A stretch of DNA of 64,000 nucleotides from Rhodanobacter denitrificans (GTDB lineage: Bacteria; Pseudomonadota; Gammaproteobacteria; Xanthomonadales; Rhodanobacteraceae), in NCBI RefSeq assembly GCF_000230695.2, contig NC_020541.1, positions 3,224,001-3,288,000 on the forward strand, read 5' to 3'. The position numbers and the translations under genes were made by a program. Within the stretch, counting starts at the first letter, position 1. Each line of letters starts with the position of its first letter. The notes beneath the pieces were generated by a model. The model was not told where the DNA came from and did no database searches. It worked only from the letters and a program-made list of their open reading frames with translations. Below are positions 27,614 to 36,659 of the stretch, piece after piece.

Positions 27614-29290
27614 ATGACAAAGAACCTCATTACAGGTCTGGCATTGGCCCTGGTCGCGGGCCTGGCCCAGGCTGCCACGCCGCCCGAGTTCGTCGGCACC
27701 GACGCGCCGTTCGCGTCCAACGCGATCTACTTCGTGATGACCGACCGCTTCGTCAACGGCGACCCGTCGAACGACCACCGCGACCAGGGCGGCACGCACC
27801 GCACCTTCGACATCCCGGTACCCGGCGCGCCGAAGGGCGAGAGCGCGAACATCGGTTATCTCGGTGGCGACTTCAAGGGCGTGCTGGACAACGCCGGCTA
27901 CATCCGCGGCATGGGCTTCGGCGCGGTGTGGATCACCCCGATCGTGGACAACCCCGACCAGGCGTTCACCGGCGGCGACCCGGTCAGCTGGGGCTCGAAG
28001 TTCACCGACCGCGGCAAGACCGGCTTCCACGGCTACTGGGGCGTCAACTTCTACAAGCTCGACGAACACCTGCCCAGCAAGAATCTCGACTTCCGCCAGT
28101 TCACCGCGGCGATGCACCAGGCGGGACTGAAGGTGGTGCAGGATATCGTGGCCAACCACGGCTCGCCCGCGTTCAGCATGCCGGTGCGCCAGCCGCAGTA
28201 CGGCCAGATCTTCGACAAGGACGGCAAGCTGGTCGCCGACCAGCAGAACCTGCCGCCGTACCGGCTCGACCCCGCACGCAACCCGCTGCACCGCTTCTAC
28301 CACGCCTACGACGATCTGGTGCAGCTGTCCAACAACGACGACCAGAACCCGGCCGTGCTCGACTACTTCGTGGGCGCCTACGACCAGTGGATCGGCGAGG
28401 GCGCCGATGCCTTCCGCATCGACACCATCAGCCACATGTCCACCACGTTCTGGCAGCAGTTCAGCGCGCGCATCCGCGCGAAGCACCCCGGCTTCTTCAT
28501 GTTCGGCGAGGCGTTCGACTACAGCCCGGACAACATCGGCCAGTACACCTGGCCCGAGAACGGCGCCATCAGCCTGCTCGACTTCCCGCTGCGCGGGCGC
28601 GTCGCCGAGGTGTTCGAGCATCCCGGCAGCGACTACGCGCAGCTGCTCGACCGCCTCTACCTCACCAACGGGCCGTACCAGAATCCGTACGAGCTGGTCA
28701 CCTTCTACGACAACCACGACATGGCGCGCCTGAACGCCAGCGACGCCGGCTTCATCGACGCCAACAATTTCCTGTTCACCGCGCGCGGCATTCCCGCCAT
28801 CTACTACGGCTCCGAGACCGGCTTCGAACGCGGCAAGGCCGAACACCAGGGCAACCGCAACTACTACGGCCAGCAGCGCATCGTCGCCGCGCCGAAAAGC
28901 CCGATCTACCAGCACCTCAAGCGCATCGCCCAGCTGCGCGAGAAGACCCCGGCGCTGCAGCGCGGCCTGATGCTGCCGCTGCGCTTCGCCGGCAACCAGG
29001 CCGCGTTCTACCGCGTGTACCAGCAGGGCGGCACGCACCAGATCGCGCTGGTGCTTTTGAACAAGGGCGATGCGACCGCATCATTCGACGTCAGTGACTA
29101 CCTGCAGCCAGGCCGCTGGACACCGGCGCTTGGCGGCACCGCGATCGACGTGGCCGAAGGGGGCCGCCTGCACGCCAGCGTTCCCGCGCACGACGTGCAG
29201 GTCTATCTGCTCGATGCAGCGGCGAAGCGTGCGGACTTGGTGGCGGAGTTGACGCGGTTGATGCAGGAGCGTGGGCATCCGGAGCATTGA
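27614..29290 (+). CDS. exported GH13 alpha-amylase/cyclomaltodextrinase-like enzyme
   Basis: The 558-residue protein has a clear signal peptide (MTKNLITGLALALVAGLAQA). Its GH13 barrel is of a type related to cyclodextrin glucanotransferases and the MalS group: IYFVMTDRFVNGD, YLGGDFKGV, nucleophile Asp270 in DAFRIDT, acid/base Glu299 in FMFGEAFD and Asp369 in FYDNHDMARL. A C-terminal beta domain and a short charged helix follow. It should act on maltodextrins in the periplasm. It lies 45 bp beyond the REP-like element after the MFS gene and has no operator of its own, so it may depend on read-through. The exact product spectrum is not readable. Confidence 0.88.
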   Translation: MTKNLITGLALALVAGLAQAATPPEFVGTDAPFASNAIYFVMTDRFVNGDPSNDHRDQGGTHRTFDIPVPGAPKGESANIGYLGGDFKGVLDNAGYIRGMGFGAVWITPIVDNPDQAFTGGDPVSWGSKFTDRGKTGFHGYWGVNFYKLDEHLPSKNLDFRQFTAAMHQAGLKVVQDIVANHGSPAFSMPVRQPQYGQIFDKDGKLVADQQNLPPYRLDPARNPLHRFYHAYDDLVQLSNNDDQNPAVLDYFVGAYDQWIGEGADAFRIDTISHMSTTFWQQFSARIRAKHPGFFMFGEAFDYSPDNIGQYTWPENGAISLLDFPLRGRVAEVFEHPGSDYAQLLDRLYLTNGPYQNPYELVTFYDNHDMARLNASDAGFIDANNFLFTARGIPAIYYGSETGFERGKAEHQGNRNYYGQQRIVAAPKSPIYQHLKRIAQLREKTPALQRGLMLPLRFAGNQAAFYRVYQQGGTHQIALVLLNKGDATASFDVSDYLQPGRWTPALGGTAIDVAEGGRLHASVPAHDVQVYLLDAAAKRADLVAELTRLMQERGHPEH

Positions 29291-29708
29291 GACCGGCGCC
29301 TGTCCTGCGAAACGCGGCGATAAAGATAGCGCCTCGTTCTGTGCGATATGCAACGCAGCCGCGCCCCCTGCTCGTGCCGGCGACCAGACAAAGTGTTGAC
29401 TACACTCGTCCCTCTTCTTGACGGTCAACTGCTCTACGACAGATCAGCTGTGCATATGTCCAGATGCGCTGGCACCTTTTCTAGTTGCCGGAATGATCGC
29501 GGCAATGACTTGGCTTTTGGTGTCACTCGTGGTGAGAATGTCGCCTGGATAGTTTCCACGGTTTGGCGGACACCCTGACCCGACGTTTCAGACGTGCCCC
29601 ATGCCCAAGCCAGGCCCGCGAGCGACCACCCACTCCAAGGCTACCGTCATACGCCTGAGCCACTTGCTGGCTACGTCTACCAAGCATCCAGCGCCCCCGG
29701 AGGCCCCA
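29291..29708. other. 418-bp intergenic stretch
   Basis: This gap between the last amylase and the acetyltransferase reads as lower in GC than its surroundings. Open frames in it (for example 76 codons ending at 29578) show no family character. TTGAC-type hexamers near 29395-29425 could be promoter -35 elements, but no convincing -10 follows. It may be remnant sequence; I see no terminator or RNA gene. Confidence 0.35.
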
Positions 29709-30275
29709 TTGCCCGTCATCCGAACCGCCGACCGCAGCGACGCAGGGCCGCTCTCGCGGCTTGCAGAGGCGACCTTCAGAAGTACCTTCGGCGCCGTGAA
29801 CTCGCCGCAGGACATGGCACTCCACTGCCAGGTCAGCTACAGCGAGGCGATCCAGGCAGGCGAGATTGCCAACCCGGACATGCTTACCTTGCTGTGCGAT
29901 GGCGACGAAGGGTTGGTCGGGTTTGCCCAACTGCGCTGGGATGGCACCCCGGATTGCGTTGCGGCCCAATCCCCGGGCGAGATCCAGCGGCTCTACGTCG
30001 CCGATGCGTGGCATGGCAAAGGCATCGCGCAGGGCCTCATGCACGCCTGCATCGAAGCATTGCAGGCACGCAACTCGGACGTGGCCTGGCTGGGCGTATG
30101 GGAACGCAACCCGCGGGCGATCGCGTTCTACCGGAAGTGCGGCTTCGTCGGGGTCGGCGACCACGTCTTTCCTTTGGGCAGCGATCCGCAGCGGGATATC
30201 GTCATGGCACGATCCATCGCAGGCCCATCGTCCAACATCGCACCACAACGCGGAACATCGGGAGAACGGCCATGA
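29709..30275 (+). CDS. GNAT-family N-acetyltransferase
   Basis: The 188-residue protein carries a GNAT fold: PVIRTADRSDAGPLSRLAEATF at the start, IQRLYVADAWHGKGIAQGLM with the acetyl-CoA-binding R/Q-x-x-G-x-G/A region, then LGVWERNPRAIAFYRKCGF. Such enzymes acetylate amines of small molecules or proteins; the substrate is unknown. I chose TTG 29709 because GGAGG stands five bases before it and the fold begins there. An ATG at 29601 would add 36 residues that look non-conserved. The stop overlaps the next start (ATGA). Confidence 0.8.
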   Translation: MPVIRTADRSDAGPLSRLAEATFRSTFGAVNSPQDMALHCQVSYSEAIQAGEIANPDMLTLLCDGDEGLVGFAQLRWDGTPDCVAAQSPGEIQRLYVADAWHGKGIAQGLMHACIEALQARNSDVAWLGVWERNPRAIAFYRKCGFVGVGDHVFPLGSDPQRDIVMARSIAGPSSNIAPQRGTSGERP

Positions 30276-30619
30276 ACTACAAAGGCAGCTGCCACTGCGG
30301 CAGGGTGGCGTTCGAGGTGGAAGGCGAGATCGGGGAGGCGCTGGCATGCAACTGCTCGATCTGCCAGCGCAAGGGTTCGCTGCTCTGGTTCGTCCCGCGC
30401 GAGAAGTTCCACCTGCTCACGCCCGAGGACGCGGCGAGCAGCTACATGTTCAACAAGCACGCCATCAAGCACCGGTTCTGCCCGGTCTGCGGCATGCATC
30501 CGTACGGCGAAGGCACCGATCCGAAGGGCAACGCGATGGCTGCGATCAACATCCGCTGCATCGAGGGCATCGAGCTTTCGGCCATCCCGGTCCGGCACTA
30601 CGATGGCCGCGCGCTGTGA
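30272..30619 (+). CDS. GFA-family zinc protein (glutathione-dependent formaldehyde-activating-like)
   Basis: The 115-residue protein has the cysteine pattern of the GFA fold: Cys7 and Cys9 in SCHCG, Cys26, Cys28 and Cys31 in CNCSIC, and Cys70 and Cys73 in FCPVCG. It therefore binds two zinc ions. Members were named for accelerating formaldehyde-glutathione adduct formation, but most have unknown substrates. It overlaps the acetyltransferase by four bases, so the two are co-translated. No formaldehyde dehydrogenase is nearby to support a detoxification role. Confidence 0.85.
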   Translation: MNYKGSCHCGRVAFEVEGEIGEALACNCSICQRKGSLLWFVPREKFHLLTPEDAASSYMFNKHAIKHRFCPVCGMHPYGEGTDPKGNAMAAINIRCIEGIELSAIPVRHYDGRAL

Positions 30620-30699
30620 AACGCGGGCCGGCCGTTGCTGCCACGAAGCGGCCGGCGGCCCATCCATGAACGCCACGCACCACGCAACGAGGTGAAGCC

Positions 30700-30873
30700 A
30701 TGCGCCACCTGATCACGTTCGCCATCTTCCTCGCGGCCGTCGCCGCCTATGCCCTTGGCCTCGGCCCGCTGTTCTTCGGCGCCACGCTGGTCGGCAGCGT
30801 GCTGGTACTCGCCGGTGTGCTGTTCGAGCTGGCGTTCTGGCTGCGGCTGTTCCGCCGGGCGCCGTCGAAATAG
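30700..30873 (+). CDS. small two-helix membrane protein, 57 aa
   Basis: The frame reads MRHLITFAIFLAAVAAYALG, then a hydrophobic stretch (GATLVGSVLVLAGVLFELAFWLRLF) and a basic tail RRAPSK. This gives two membrane helices with positive ends. GAGG stands seven bases before the ATG. I do not recognise a family; similar tiny inner-membrane proteins are common. It lies 80 bp after the GFA gene on the same strand. Confidence 0.6.
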   Translation: MRHLITFAIFLAAVAAYALGLGPLFFGATLVGSVLVLAGVLFELAFWLRLFRRAPSK

Positions 30874-30930
30874 GTCGACGGCGGCGGTTGGCACGCCGAT
30901 CGATCACGCCTGTTCCAGGGATTCGCTGCC

Positions 30931-31341
30931 ATGAGCCACGCCGTCTCGAACCTCGCCGAACTGCTGCACTCGATGCACCCCGTGCTGAACCGCGGCGTGT
31001 ATGCGTTCGTCGCGCTGCCCGGCGGCAGCGTGCCGGATCGGCTCGCACCGATCGCCACGTTCCGCGAGCGCGAGGGACTCACCCTGATCGTCGAGGAGCA
31101 GCAGGCGAAGGATGCCGGGCTGGCGCTGCTGTTCCGCGCCGCGTGGATCACCCTGAGCGTGCACTCCGACCTGCAGGCCGTCGGCCTGACCGCCGCCGTG
31201 GCAACGGCGCTGGCCGAGGCGGGCATCAGCTGCAACGTGGTCGCCGCCGCGCACCACGACCACCTGTTCGTGCCCGTCGAGTCGGCCAGCCACGCGCTCG
31301 CCACACTGCGGGCGTTGCAGGAACGTGCCGGCAACGCCTGA
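30931..31341 (+). CDS. ACT-domain protein (DUF2241/CASTOR-like)
   Basis: The 136-residue protein resembles small bacterial proteins with two ACT-like halves. The first is around VYAFVALPGGSVPDRLAPIATFREREGLTLIVE, and the second around WITLSVHSDLQAVGLTAAVATALAEAGISCNVVAAAHHDHLFVPV. The ending phrase HDHLFVP is typical of the family. These proteins are thought to bind amino acids; no enzyme is attached. It is free-standing, with a convergent signalling gene immediately downstream. Confidence 0.78.
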   Translation: MSHAVSNLAELLHSMHPVLNRGVYAFVALPGGSVPDRLAPIATFREREGLTLIVEEQQAKDAGLALLFRAAWITLSVHSDLQAVGLTAAVATALAEAGISCNVVAAAHHDHLFVPVESASHALATLRALQERAGNA

Positions 31342-31359
31342 GCGAACGCCGCCGATGCG

Positions 31360-33858
31360 CTACGCGTGCCCGTCGTCGAAGCGCTCCCCGGCCTGCAGCA
31401 CGGGCAGGGCCGGGCCGAGGTGGTTGCCCTGCAGTTCGTCGCAGCCGGCGGCGGCGAGGAAATCCACCTGTGCCGCGGTCTCCACGCCTTCGGCGGCGAC
31501 ATGCATGTGCAGTTCGTGCGCCACCGCGATGATGGTGCGCACGATCGACGCGTCGGCGGTATTCACCGGCAGGGCACGCACGAAGGCCTGGTCGATCTTC
31601 AGCTTGTCGATCGGGAACTGCTTCAGGTACGCCAGGCTGGAATAGCCGGTGCCGAAGTCGTCCAGCGACAGCCTGATGCCCAGCGCCTTCAGCTCGGCCA
31701 GCGTGCGCTGCACGCGCCACACGTTTTCCATGAACGAGCTTTCGGTGATCTCGATGTCCAGCATTGCCGGCGGCACGTCGTGCCGTTGCAGCGCCGCGCC
31801 AACCTGCGCGACCAGGCCGTGACGCTGCAGTTGCTGCGCCGACACGTTCACCGCGACGGTGAAGCCGCGGTGGCCGCGGTCCAGCCACGCGCGCAATTGC
31901 CGGCAGGCCGCATCGAGCACCCACTCGCCGATCTCGGGCATCAGGCCGAGCGCCTCGGCGATCGGGATGAAGCGGGCCGGCGGCACCCGGCCGAGCTGCC
32001 GGCTGTTCCAGCGCAGCAGCGCCTCGAAACCGGTCAGCCGGCGGTCGGCGGCACGGTATTGCGGCTGGTAGTGCAGCTCCAGTTCGTCGTGCCGGATCGC
32101 ATTGCGCAGCTGGTTGCCCATCACCAGGCGGTCTTCCAGGTCGCGCATCTGCTCGACCGAGAACATGGACACGCGGTCGCGCCCCTCCCGCTTGGCCTGG
32201 TTCATCGCGGCCTCGGCCCGGCGCAGCAGGTCGTTCGGGTCGGTGCCATGGTCGGGCGAATGACTGATGCCGATGCTGGCGGTCAGCAGCAGGCGGTAAT
32301 CGCCGCCCTCGAGCGGTTCGGCCACGGCGGCGCGCAGGCGCTCGGCCAGCGCCAGTGCGCCATCGGCCGACAGGCCGGTTGCCGTCACCACGAACTCGTC
32401 GCCGGCAAAGCGTGCGACCCGGCCCTGCCCGGCCAGCGCCGCCTGCAGGCGGCCGGCCAGCTGCCGCAGCACATCGTCGCCGGTCAGGTGGCCCACCGAT
32501 TCGTTGACGCCCTGGAAGCGGTCCAGTCCGATCACCAGCACCCAGACCGGCTCCGTCGAGTCCTTCAACACGTCCCCCACCTCGCGCCCGAGCAGCAAGT
32601 GCTGCGGCAGGCCGCTGACCGGATCATGGCTGGAGGCATGCGCCAGCTCGGCCTCGACCCGGCGCCGCTCGGTGATGTCGCGCGCCACCGCATAGAGCAG
32701 CCCGTCGGGCGCGGCGAACGAGACCCACTCCAGCAGCCGTTCGCTCCCGTCGCGACAGCGGCAGCGGTTGACGAATTCGTGGACCTGCTCGCCGGAGCGG
32801 CCCAGCACCACCATCGGGTCGGAGCCATCGCGGGGTTCTTCCGGCTGCAGGAATTCGCGGTAACTGCGCGAGGTCAGTTCGCTGGCGCCGTAGCCGGTCA
32901 GGCGCGGCAACGACGGGTTGAACTGCACCAGCCGCTCAGTATGCGGGTCGAGGATGCAGAAGATTTCCTGCGACATTTCGAAGAAGCGGTGGCGCTCGTG
33001 CAGGCGCTCGACCAGGCGCGCGCTTTCGATCGCGATGCCGGTGATCGGCAACATGCGGTCGATGCTGCGCAATTCTTCTTCTCGCGGTTCGCGCGGCTCG
33101 CGGAAATACACCGCAAAGGTGCCCAGCACTTCGTGATGGCTGCCGAACACCGGCGTCGACCAGCACGCCTTGAGGCCATGCGCCAGCGCCGGCCCGCGGT
33201 AGTTCTCCCAGTACGGGTGGCCGGCGATGTCGGCCACCACCACGCGCTCGCCGCGCCACGCGGCGGTACCGCACGAACCGTGTGCCTCGCCGATCTCCAG
33301 CCCATGCAGGGTCCGGCTGTACGCTTCCGGCAAACTCGGCGCGGCGCCGTGCAGCACATGCCGGCCGTCTTCGTCGAGCAGCAGCAGCGAGCACAGCGCG
33401 CCGGGGTTCATCGTTTCGTGCAGGCGCGCGATCCGTTCGAGGCTTTCCACCAGCGGCCGCTGCGCCGCGATCCCTTCGAGGATTTCGTGCTGGCCGGCCG
33501 CCAGCTGTTCGGCACGCTTGCGCTCGGTGATGTCACGGAAATAGATCGTCAGCCCGTCCGCCGACGGGTAGATGCGGTTCTCGAACCAGCGGTTGTACGG
33601 CGGATAGAACGCCTCGATCTGCTGCGGGCATTGCTCCGCCATGGCCTTTTCGTAGGCGCGGTGGAACGGCTGCCCGACGCCCTCCGGAAACTCGGTCCAG
33701 ATGTGCCGGCCGATCAGCTCCTCCGCGCGGCGCCCGAACAGCTCGCAGGCCGTCGCATTCAGGTAGGTGTAGCGCCAGTCCCGATCCAGCGCCACGCAGG
33801 CGTCGGTGACCCGCTCGAATACCTGATGAAAGTCCAGCTCCAGCCGTGGTTGGTCCAT
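31360..33858 (-). CDS. PAS-GAF-PAS-GGDEF-EAL protein, probable cyclic-di-GMP phosphodiesterase
   Basis: The 832-residue cytoplasmic protein has an N-terminal PAS domain (1-115), GAF (about 135-285), a second PAS (about 295-400), GGDEF (about 405-560) and EAL (about 585-825). The EAL half keeps EALLRW (612-617), DDFGTGYSSL and EGVET, so hydrolysis of cyclic-di-GMP is expected. The GGDEF half reads AGDEF (485-489), and Gly444 stands where cyclases have the metal-binding Asp of the DxD loop (IGLDRF), so cyclase activity is doubtful. No membrane helix is present. The GAF and PAS domains should sense small molecules. It is monocistronic. Confidence 0.9.
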   Translation of the reverse strand: MDQPRLELDFHQVFERVTDACVALDRDWRYTYLNATACELFGRRAEELIGRHIWTEFPEGVGQPFHRAYEKAMAEQCPQQIEAFYPPYNRWFENRIYPSADGLTIYFRDITERKRAEQLAAGQHEILEGIAAQRPLVESLERIARLHETMNPGALCSLLLLDEDGRHVLHGAAPSLPEAYSRTLHGLEIGEAHGSCGTAAWRGERVVVADIAGHPYWENYRGPALAHGLKACWSTPVFGSHHEVLGTFAVYFREPREPREEELRSIDRMLPITGIAIESARLVERLHERHRFFEMSQEIFCILDPHTERLVQFNPSLPRLTGYGASELTSRSYREFLQPEEPRDGSDPMVVLGRSGEQVHEFVNRCRCRDGSERLLEWVSFAAPDGLLYAVARDITERRRVEAELAHASSHDPVSGLPQHLLLGREVGDVLKDSTEPVWVLVIGLDRFQGVNESVGHLTGDDVLRQLAGRLQAALAGQGRVARFAGDEFVVTATGLSADGALALAERLRAAVAEPLEGGDYRLLLTASIGISHSPDHGTDPNDLLRRAEAAMNQAKREGRDRVSMFSVEQMRDLEDRLVMGNQLRNAIRHDELELHYQPQYRAADRRLTGFEALLRWNSRQLGRVPPARFIPIAEALGLMPEIGEWVLDAACRQLRAWLDRGHRGFTVAVNVSAQQLQRHGLVAQVGAALQRHDVPPAMLDIEITESSFMENVWRVQRTLAELKALGIRLSLDDFGTGYSSLAYLKQFPIDKLKIDQAFVRALPVNTADASIVRTIIAVAHELHMHVAAEGVETAAQVDFLAAAGCDELQGNHLGPALPVLQAGERFDDGHA

Positions 33859-33953
33859 GGTGCGAACACCCCTTCACGCAAGTGGCTCTGAACAGGCTCC
33901 GAGCAGATTAGGCGATCGTGCGTGAAGGCGGTAGTGGCGCCGCGCTAAAGACC

Positions 33954-34976
33954 TCAGCGCAGGCTGGAACGCCGCACCACCAGCTTCACCGGCAGCACCT
34001 CGCTGTCCACCGGTCCGCCGCGGATCAGCCCGAGCAGGCTGTCCACCAGCACCTCGCCGGCCTGCTTGGTGTCCTGCAGCACGGTGGTCAGCGGCGGGTT
34101 GACGAAGCTGGCCATGGGGATGTCGTCGAAGCCGGCCAGCGCCACGTCCTGCGGCACGCGCAGGCCGTGGTCGCTGAGCGCGCGCATGGCGCCGATCGCG
34201 ATCAGGTCGCTGGCGGCGAATACCGCGTCGAAGCCGGCCTCGCGCAGGATCAGGCTGCGCATCGCCTCGTAGCCGGAGCGCTCGGTGCTCTCGGCGTTTT
34301 CCTGCAGCGCCGGGTCCACCGCCACGCCGGCCTGCTGCAAGGCGTCGACGTAGCCGCGGTAGCGGCCGAAGAACTCCGGATAGTGGCTGGACGCGTCGCC
34401 GAGGAAGGCGATGCGGCGGCAGCCGCGTTCCAGCAGGTGCCCGGCCACCGCCTGGCCGCCGCGGAAGTTGTCGCAGCCGATCGACACGCCGGGCTGGTCC
34501 GCCAGCACCGCGCCCCAGCGCACGAAGCGGGTGCCTTGGGCGACCAGTTTTTCCAGCTTGTCGGTATAGGCCAGGTAGTCGCCGTAGCCGAGCAGGATCA
34601 GGCCGTCGGCCTTCTTGCTGTCGGCGAAGTCGGCGTGCCAGTCGTGCGAGAACTGCTGGAACGAGATCAGCAGGTCGTAGCCCTGCAGCGCGCAGGCACG
34701 GGTGATCGAGCCCAGCATCGACAGGAAGAACGGGTTGATGTGCGACTCGTCGGCGGTGGGGTCCTCGAAGAACAGCAGCGCCAGCGTGCCGGAATGCATC
34801 CGGCGCAGGTTGGAGGCGTTCTTGTCGACCTTGTAGTTGAGCTGTTCGGCGGCGGCCTGGATGCGCCGCCGGGTTTCCTCATTGACCAGCGGGCTGCCGC
34901 GCAGCGCGCGCGACACCGTGGCCTGGGATACCCCGGCCAGGTGGGCAATGTCGATCGATGTGGCTTTTGCCTTCAT
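33954..34976 (-). CDS. LacI-family transcription regulator of the glucan locus
   Basis: The 340-residue protein has an N-terminal helix-turn-helix (SIDIAHLAGVSQATVSRALRG), a hinge helix (NASNLRR) and a periplasmic-binding-protein-like sensor ending VKLVVRRSSLR. ATG 34976 is chosen because the HTH normally begins within the first residues; an upstream ATG at 35027 adds a basic stretch that is not conserved. It lies next to the sugar-porter gene whose promoter bears operator copy 4. It is the only LacI protein in view, so it is the best candidate to bind TGAATACGTATGCA. The inducer is probably maltose or a related oligosaccharide, by inference. Confidence 0.88.
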   Translation of the reverse strand: MKAKATSIDIAHLAGVSQATVSRALRGSPLVNEETRRRIQAAAEQLNYKVDKNASNLRRMHSGTLALLFFEDPTADESHINPFFLSMLGSITRACALQGYDLLISFQQFSHDWHADFADSKKADGLILLGYGDYLAYTDKLEKLVAQGTRFVRWGAVLADQPGVSIGCDNFRGGQAVAGHLLERGCRRIAFLGDASSHYPEFFGRYRGYVDALQQAGVAVDPALQENAESTERSGYEAMRSLILREAGFDAVFAASDLIAIGAMRALSDHGLRVPQDVALAGFDDIPMASFVNPPLTTVLQDTKQAGEVLVDSLLGLIRGGPVDSEVLPVKLVVRRSSLR

Positions 34977-35120
34977 CCGCAGCGCGACCCGCAAGCTTTT
35001 GCGACGACGCCATGCCGTCCGTGCCAAATCCTAGCCGGTTTGCACGCCGCTTGTCGTAAACCGCCTGCCGCTGATCGAGGCAGGTGCATGTCGCCACCGA
35101 CGCTGGCCGAGAGACGATCC

Positions 35121-36545
35121 TCATGCGCGCATGTCCTCCAGCTCGATGCCCTTGGTCTCGCGCACGCCGGCCAGCACGAACAGCAGCGACAGCAGCGCGA
35201 AGCCGGCGTACAGGCCGTAGGCGAAGCTGAGGCCCAGCTCGGCCAGCGCGGGGAACGTGCTGGTGATCGCGAAGTTCGCCAGCCACTGCGCGGCCGCGGC
35301 CACCGCCAATGCGGTGGCGCGGATCCGGTTCGGAAACATCTCGCCCAGCAGCACCCATACCACCGGGCCCCAGCTCACCCCGAAGAACACCACGTAGGCG
35401 TTCGCCGCGACCAGCGCCACCATGCCGGTGGCGCCGGGCAGGCTCAGCGTGGCGCCGCTGCCGGTAGCCTGCGAGAAGCACCACGCCATCAGCCCCAGGG
35501 TGATCGCCATGCCGGCCGAGCCGACCACCAGCAGCGGCTTGCGCCCGATCTTGTCGACCAGCGCGATCGCCACCAGGGTCACCAGCACGTTGACGATCGA
35601 GGTGACCACGGTGATGGTGAACGAGTCGGCCTCGCTGAAACCCACCGAATGCCACAGCGTGGACGAGTAGTAGAAGATCACGTTGATGCCCACGAACTGC
35701 TGGAACACCGACAGCAGGATGCCGATCCACACCACCGGCAGCAGCCCGGCGGTCTTGCCGCACAGGTCGCGCAGGCGCGGCCGGTGTTCCGAGCGCAGGC
35801 TGTCCTCGATGTCGCGCAGCTTGTTGTCCAGCGCTGTCTCGCTGTGCATGTTCAACACCTTGCGCAGCACCACGCGGGCCTCGTCGAGGCGGCCCTTGGC
35901 GACCAGGTGCCGCGGCGACTCCGGCACGCCCAGCACCAGGGTGCCGTAGACCAGCGCCGGCAGCGTCGCCACCAGGAACATCCAGCGCCACGCCGCCAGC
36001 CCGAACCACAACGGCTGCGCCGCGCCGCCGGCCACGCCGGCCAGCCACGCATCGCTGAGCAGCGCGGCGAAGATGCCCAGCACGATCGCCAGTTGCTGCA
36101 TCGAGCCGAGCCGGCCGCGAATGTGCGCGGGCGAGACTTCGGCAATGTAGGTGGGCGCGATCACCGAGGCCACGCCCACGCCGATGCCGCCGACCAGCCG
36201 CCACAGGATCAGGTCCCACACCGCGGTCACCAGCCCCGAACCCAGCGCACTGGCGACCAGCAGCACCGCGGCCACCTGCATCGTGCGCACGCGGCCGAAG
36301 CGGTTCGCCAGCATGCCGGCGTACCAGGCGCCCAGCGCCGAGCCGAGCAGCGCGCAGGACACCGCGAAGCCGATCTGCGCCGCGTCCAGCGCGAAGCCGC
36401 CGCGGACCGCGTCGACCGCGCCGTTGATCACCGCCGTATCGAAACCGAACAGGAATCCGCCCAGCGCCGCCGCCGCCGAGATCAGCACCACCCGCGCGGT
36501 GGCTCGCTGGCCCAGCCCGTCGCCCGTCATGTCCATCGTGCTCAT
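35121..36545 (-). CDS. sugar-porter family MFS transporter (glucose/proton symporter-like)
   Basis: The 474-residue membrane protein has the 12-helix sugar porter plan and its signatures: GGFLFGFDTAVINGA, RFGRVRTM, PTYIAEVSPAHIRGRLGSMQQ, PESPRHLVAKGR, and DKIGRKPLL in the second half. Members carry monosaccharides (glucose, xylose, galactose) with protons. With an operator of the glucan regulon 70 bp before its start, glucose released by the GH13/GH31 enzymes is the most likely substrate. The LacI gene follows 144 bp downstream on the same strand. Confidence 0.9.
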   Translation of the reverse strand: MSTMDMTGDGLGQRATARVVLISAAAALGGFLFGFDTAVINGAVDAVRGGFALDAAQIGFAVSCALLGSALGAWYAGMLANRFGRVRTMQVAAVLLVASALGSGLVTAVWDLILWRLVGGIGVGVASVIAPTYIAEVSPAHIRGRLGSMQQLAIVLGIFAALLSDAWLAGVAGGAAQPLWFGLAAWRWMFLVATLPALVYGTLVLGVPESPRHLVAKGRLDEARVVLRKVLNMHSETALDNKLRDIEDSLRSEHRPRLRDLCGKTAGLLPVVWIGILLSVFQQFVGINVIFYYSSTLWHSVGFSEADSFTITVVTSIVNVLVTLVAIALVDKIGRKPLLVVGSAGMAITLGLMAWCFSQATGSGATLSLPGATGMVALVAANAYVVFFGVSWGPVVWVLLGEMFPNRIRATALAVAAAAQWLANFAITSTFPALAELGLSFAYGLYAGFALLSLLFVLAGVRETKGIELEDMRA

Positions 36546-36614
36546 CGCGTCTCCCCAACGTCATGGCATCAAGATGCGCCCGAGTCTGCACTGCGGATCC
36601 CGACCGTGTCCGAT

Positions 36615-36628
36615 TGAATACGTATGCA
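36615..36628. promoter_or_regulatory. LacI-type operator copy 4
   Basis: TGAATACGTATGCA as read on the plus strand, between the end of recQ and the sugar-porter gene. On the minus strand a TTGCCC-N17-TATTCA pair would put the -10 element inside the site, consistent with repression. Confidence 0.8.
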
Positions 36629-36659
36629 GTCGCCCGCGGGCAAGCCGATGGCGCCGAGC

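Noticed and set aside
29348..29578. 76-codon open frame in the gap after the last amylase
   Set aside because: No recognisable family, no convincing ribosome-binding site; kept as intergenic.
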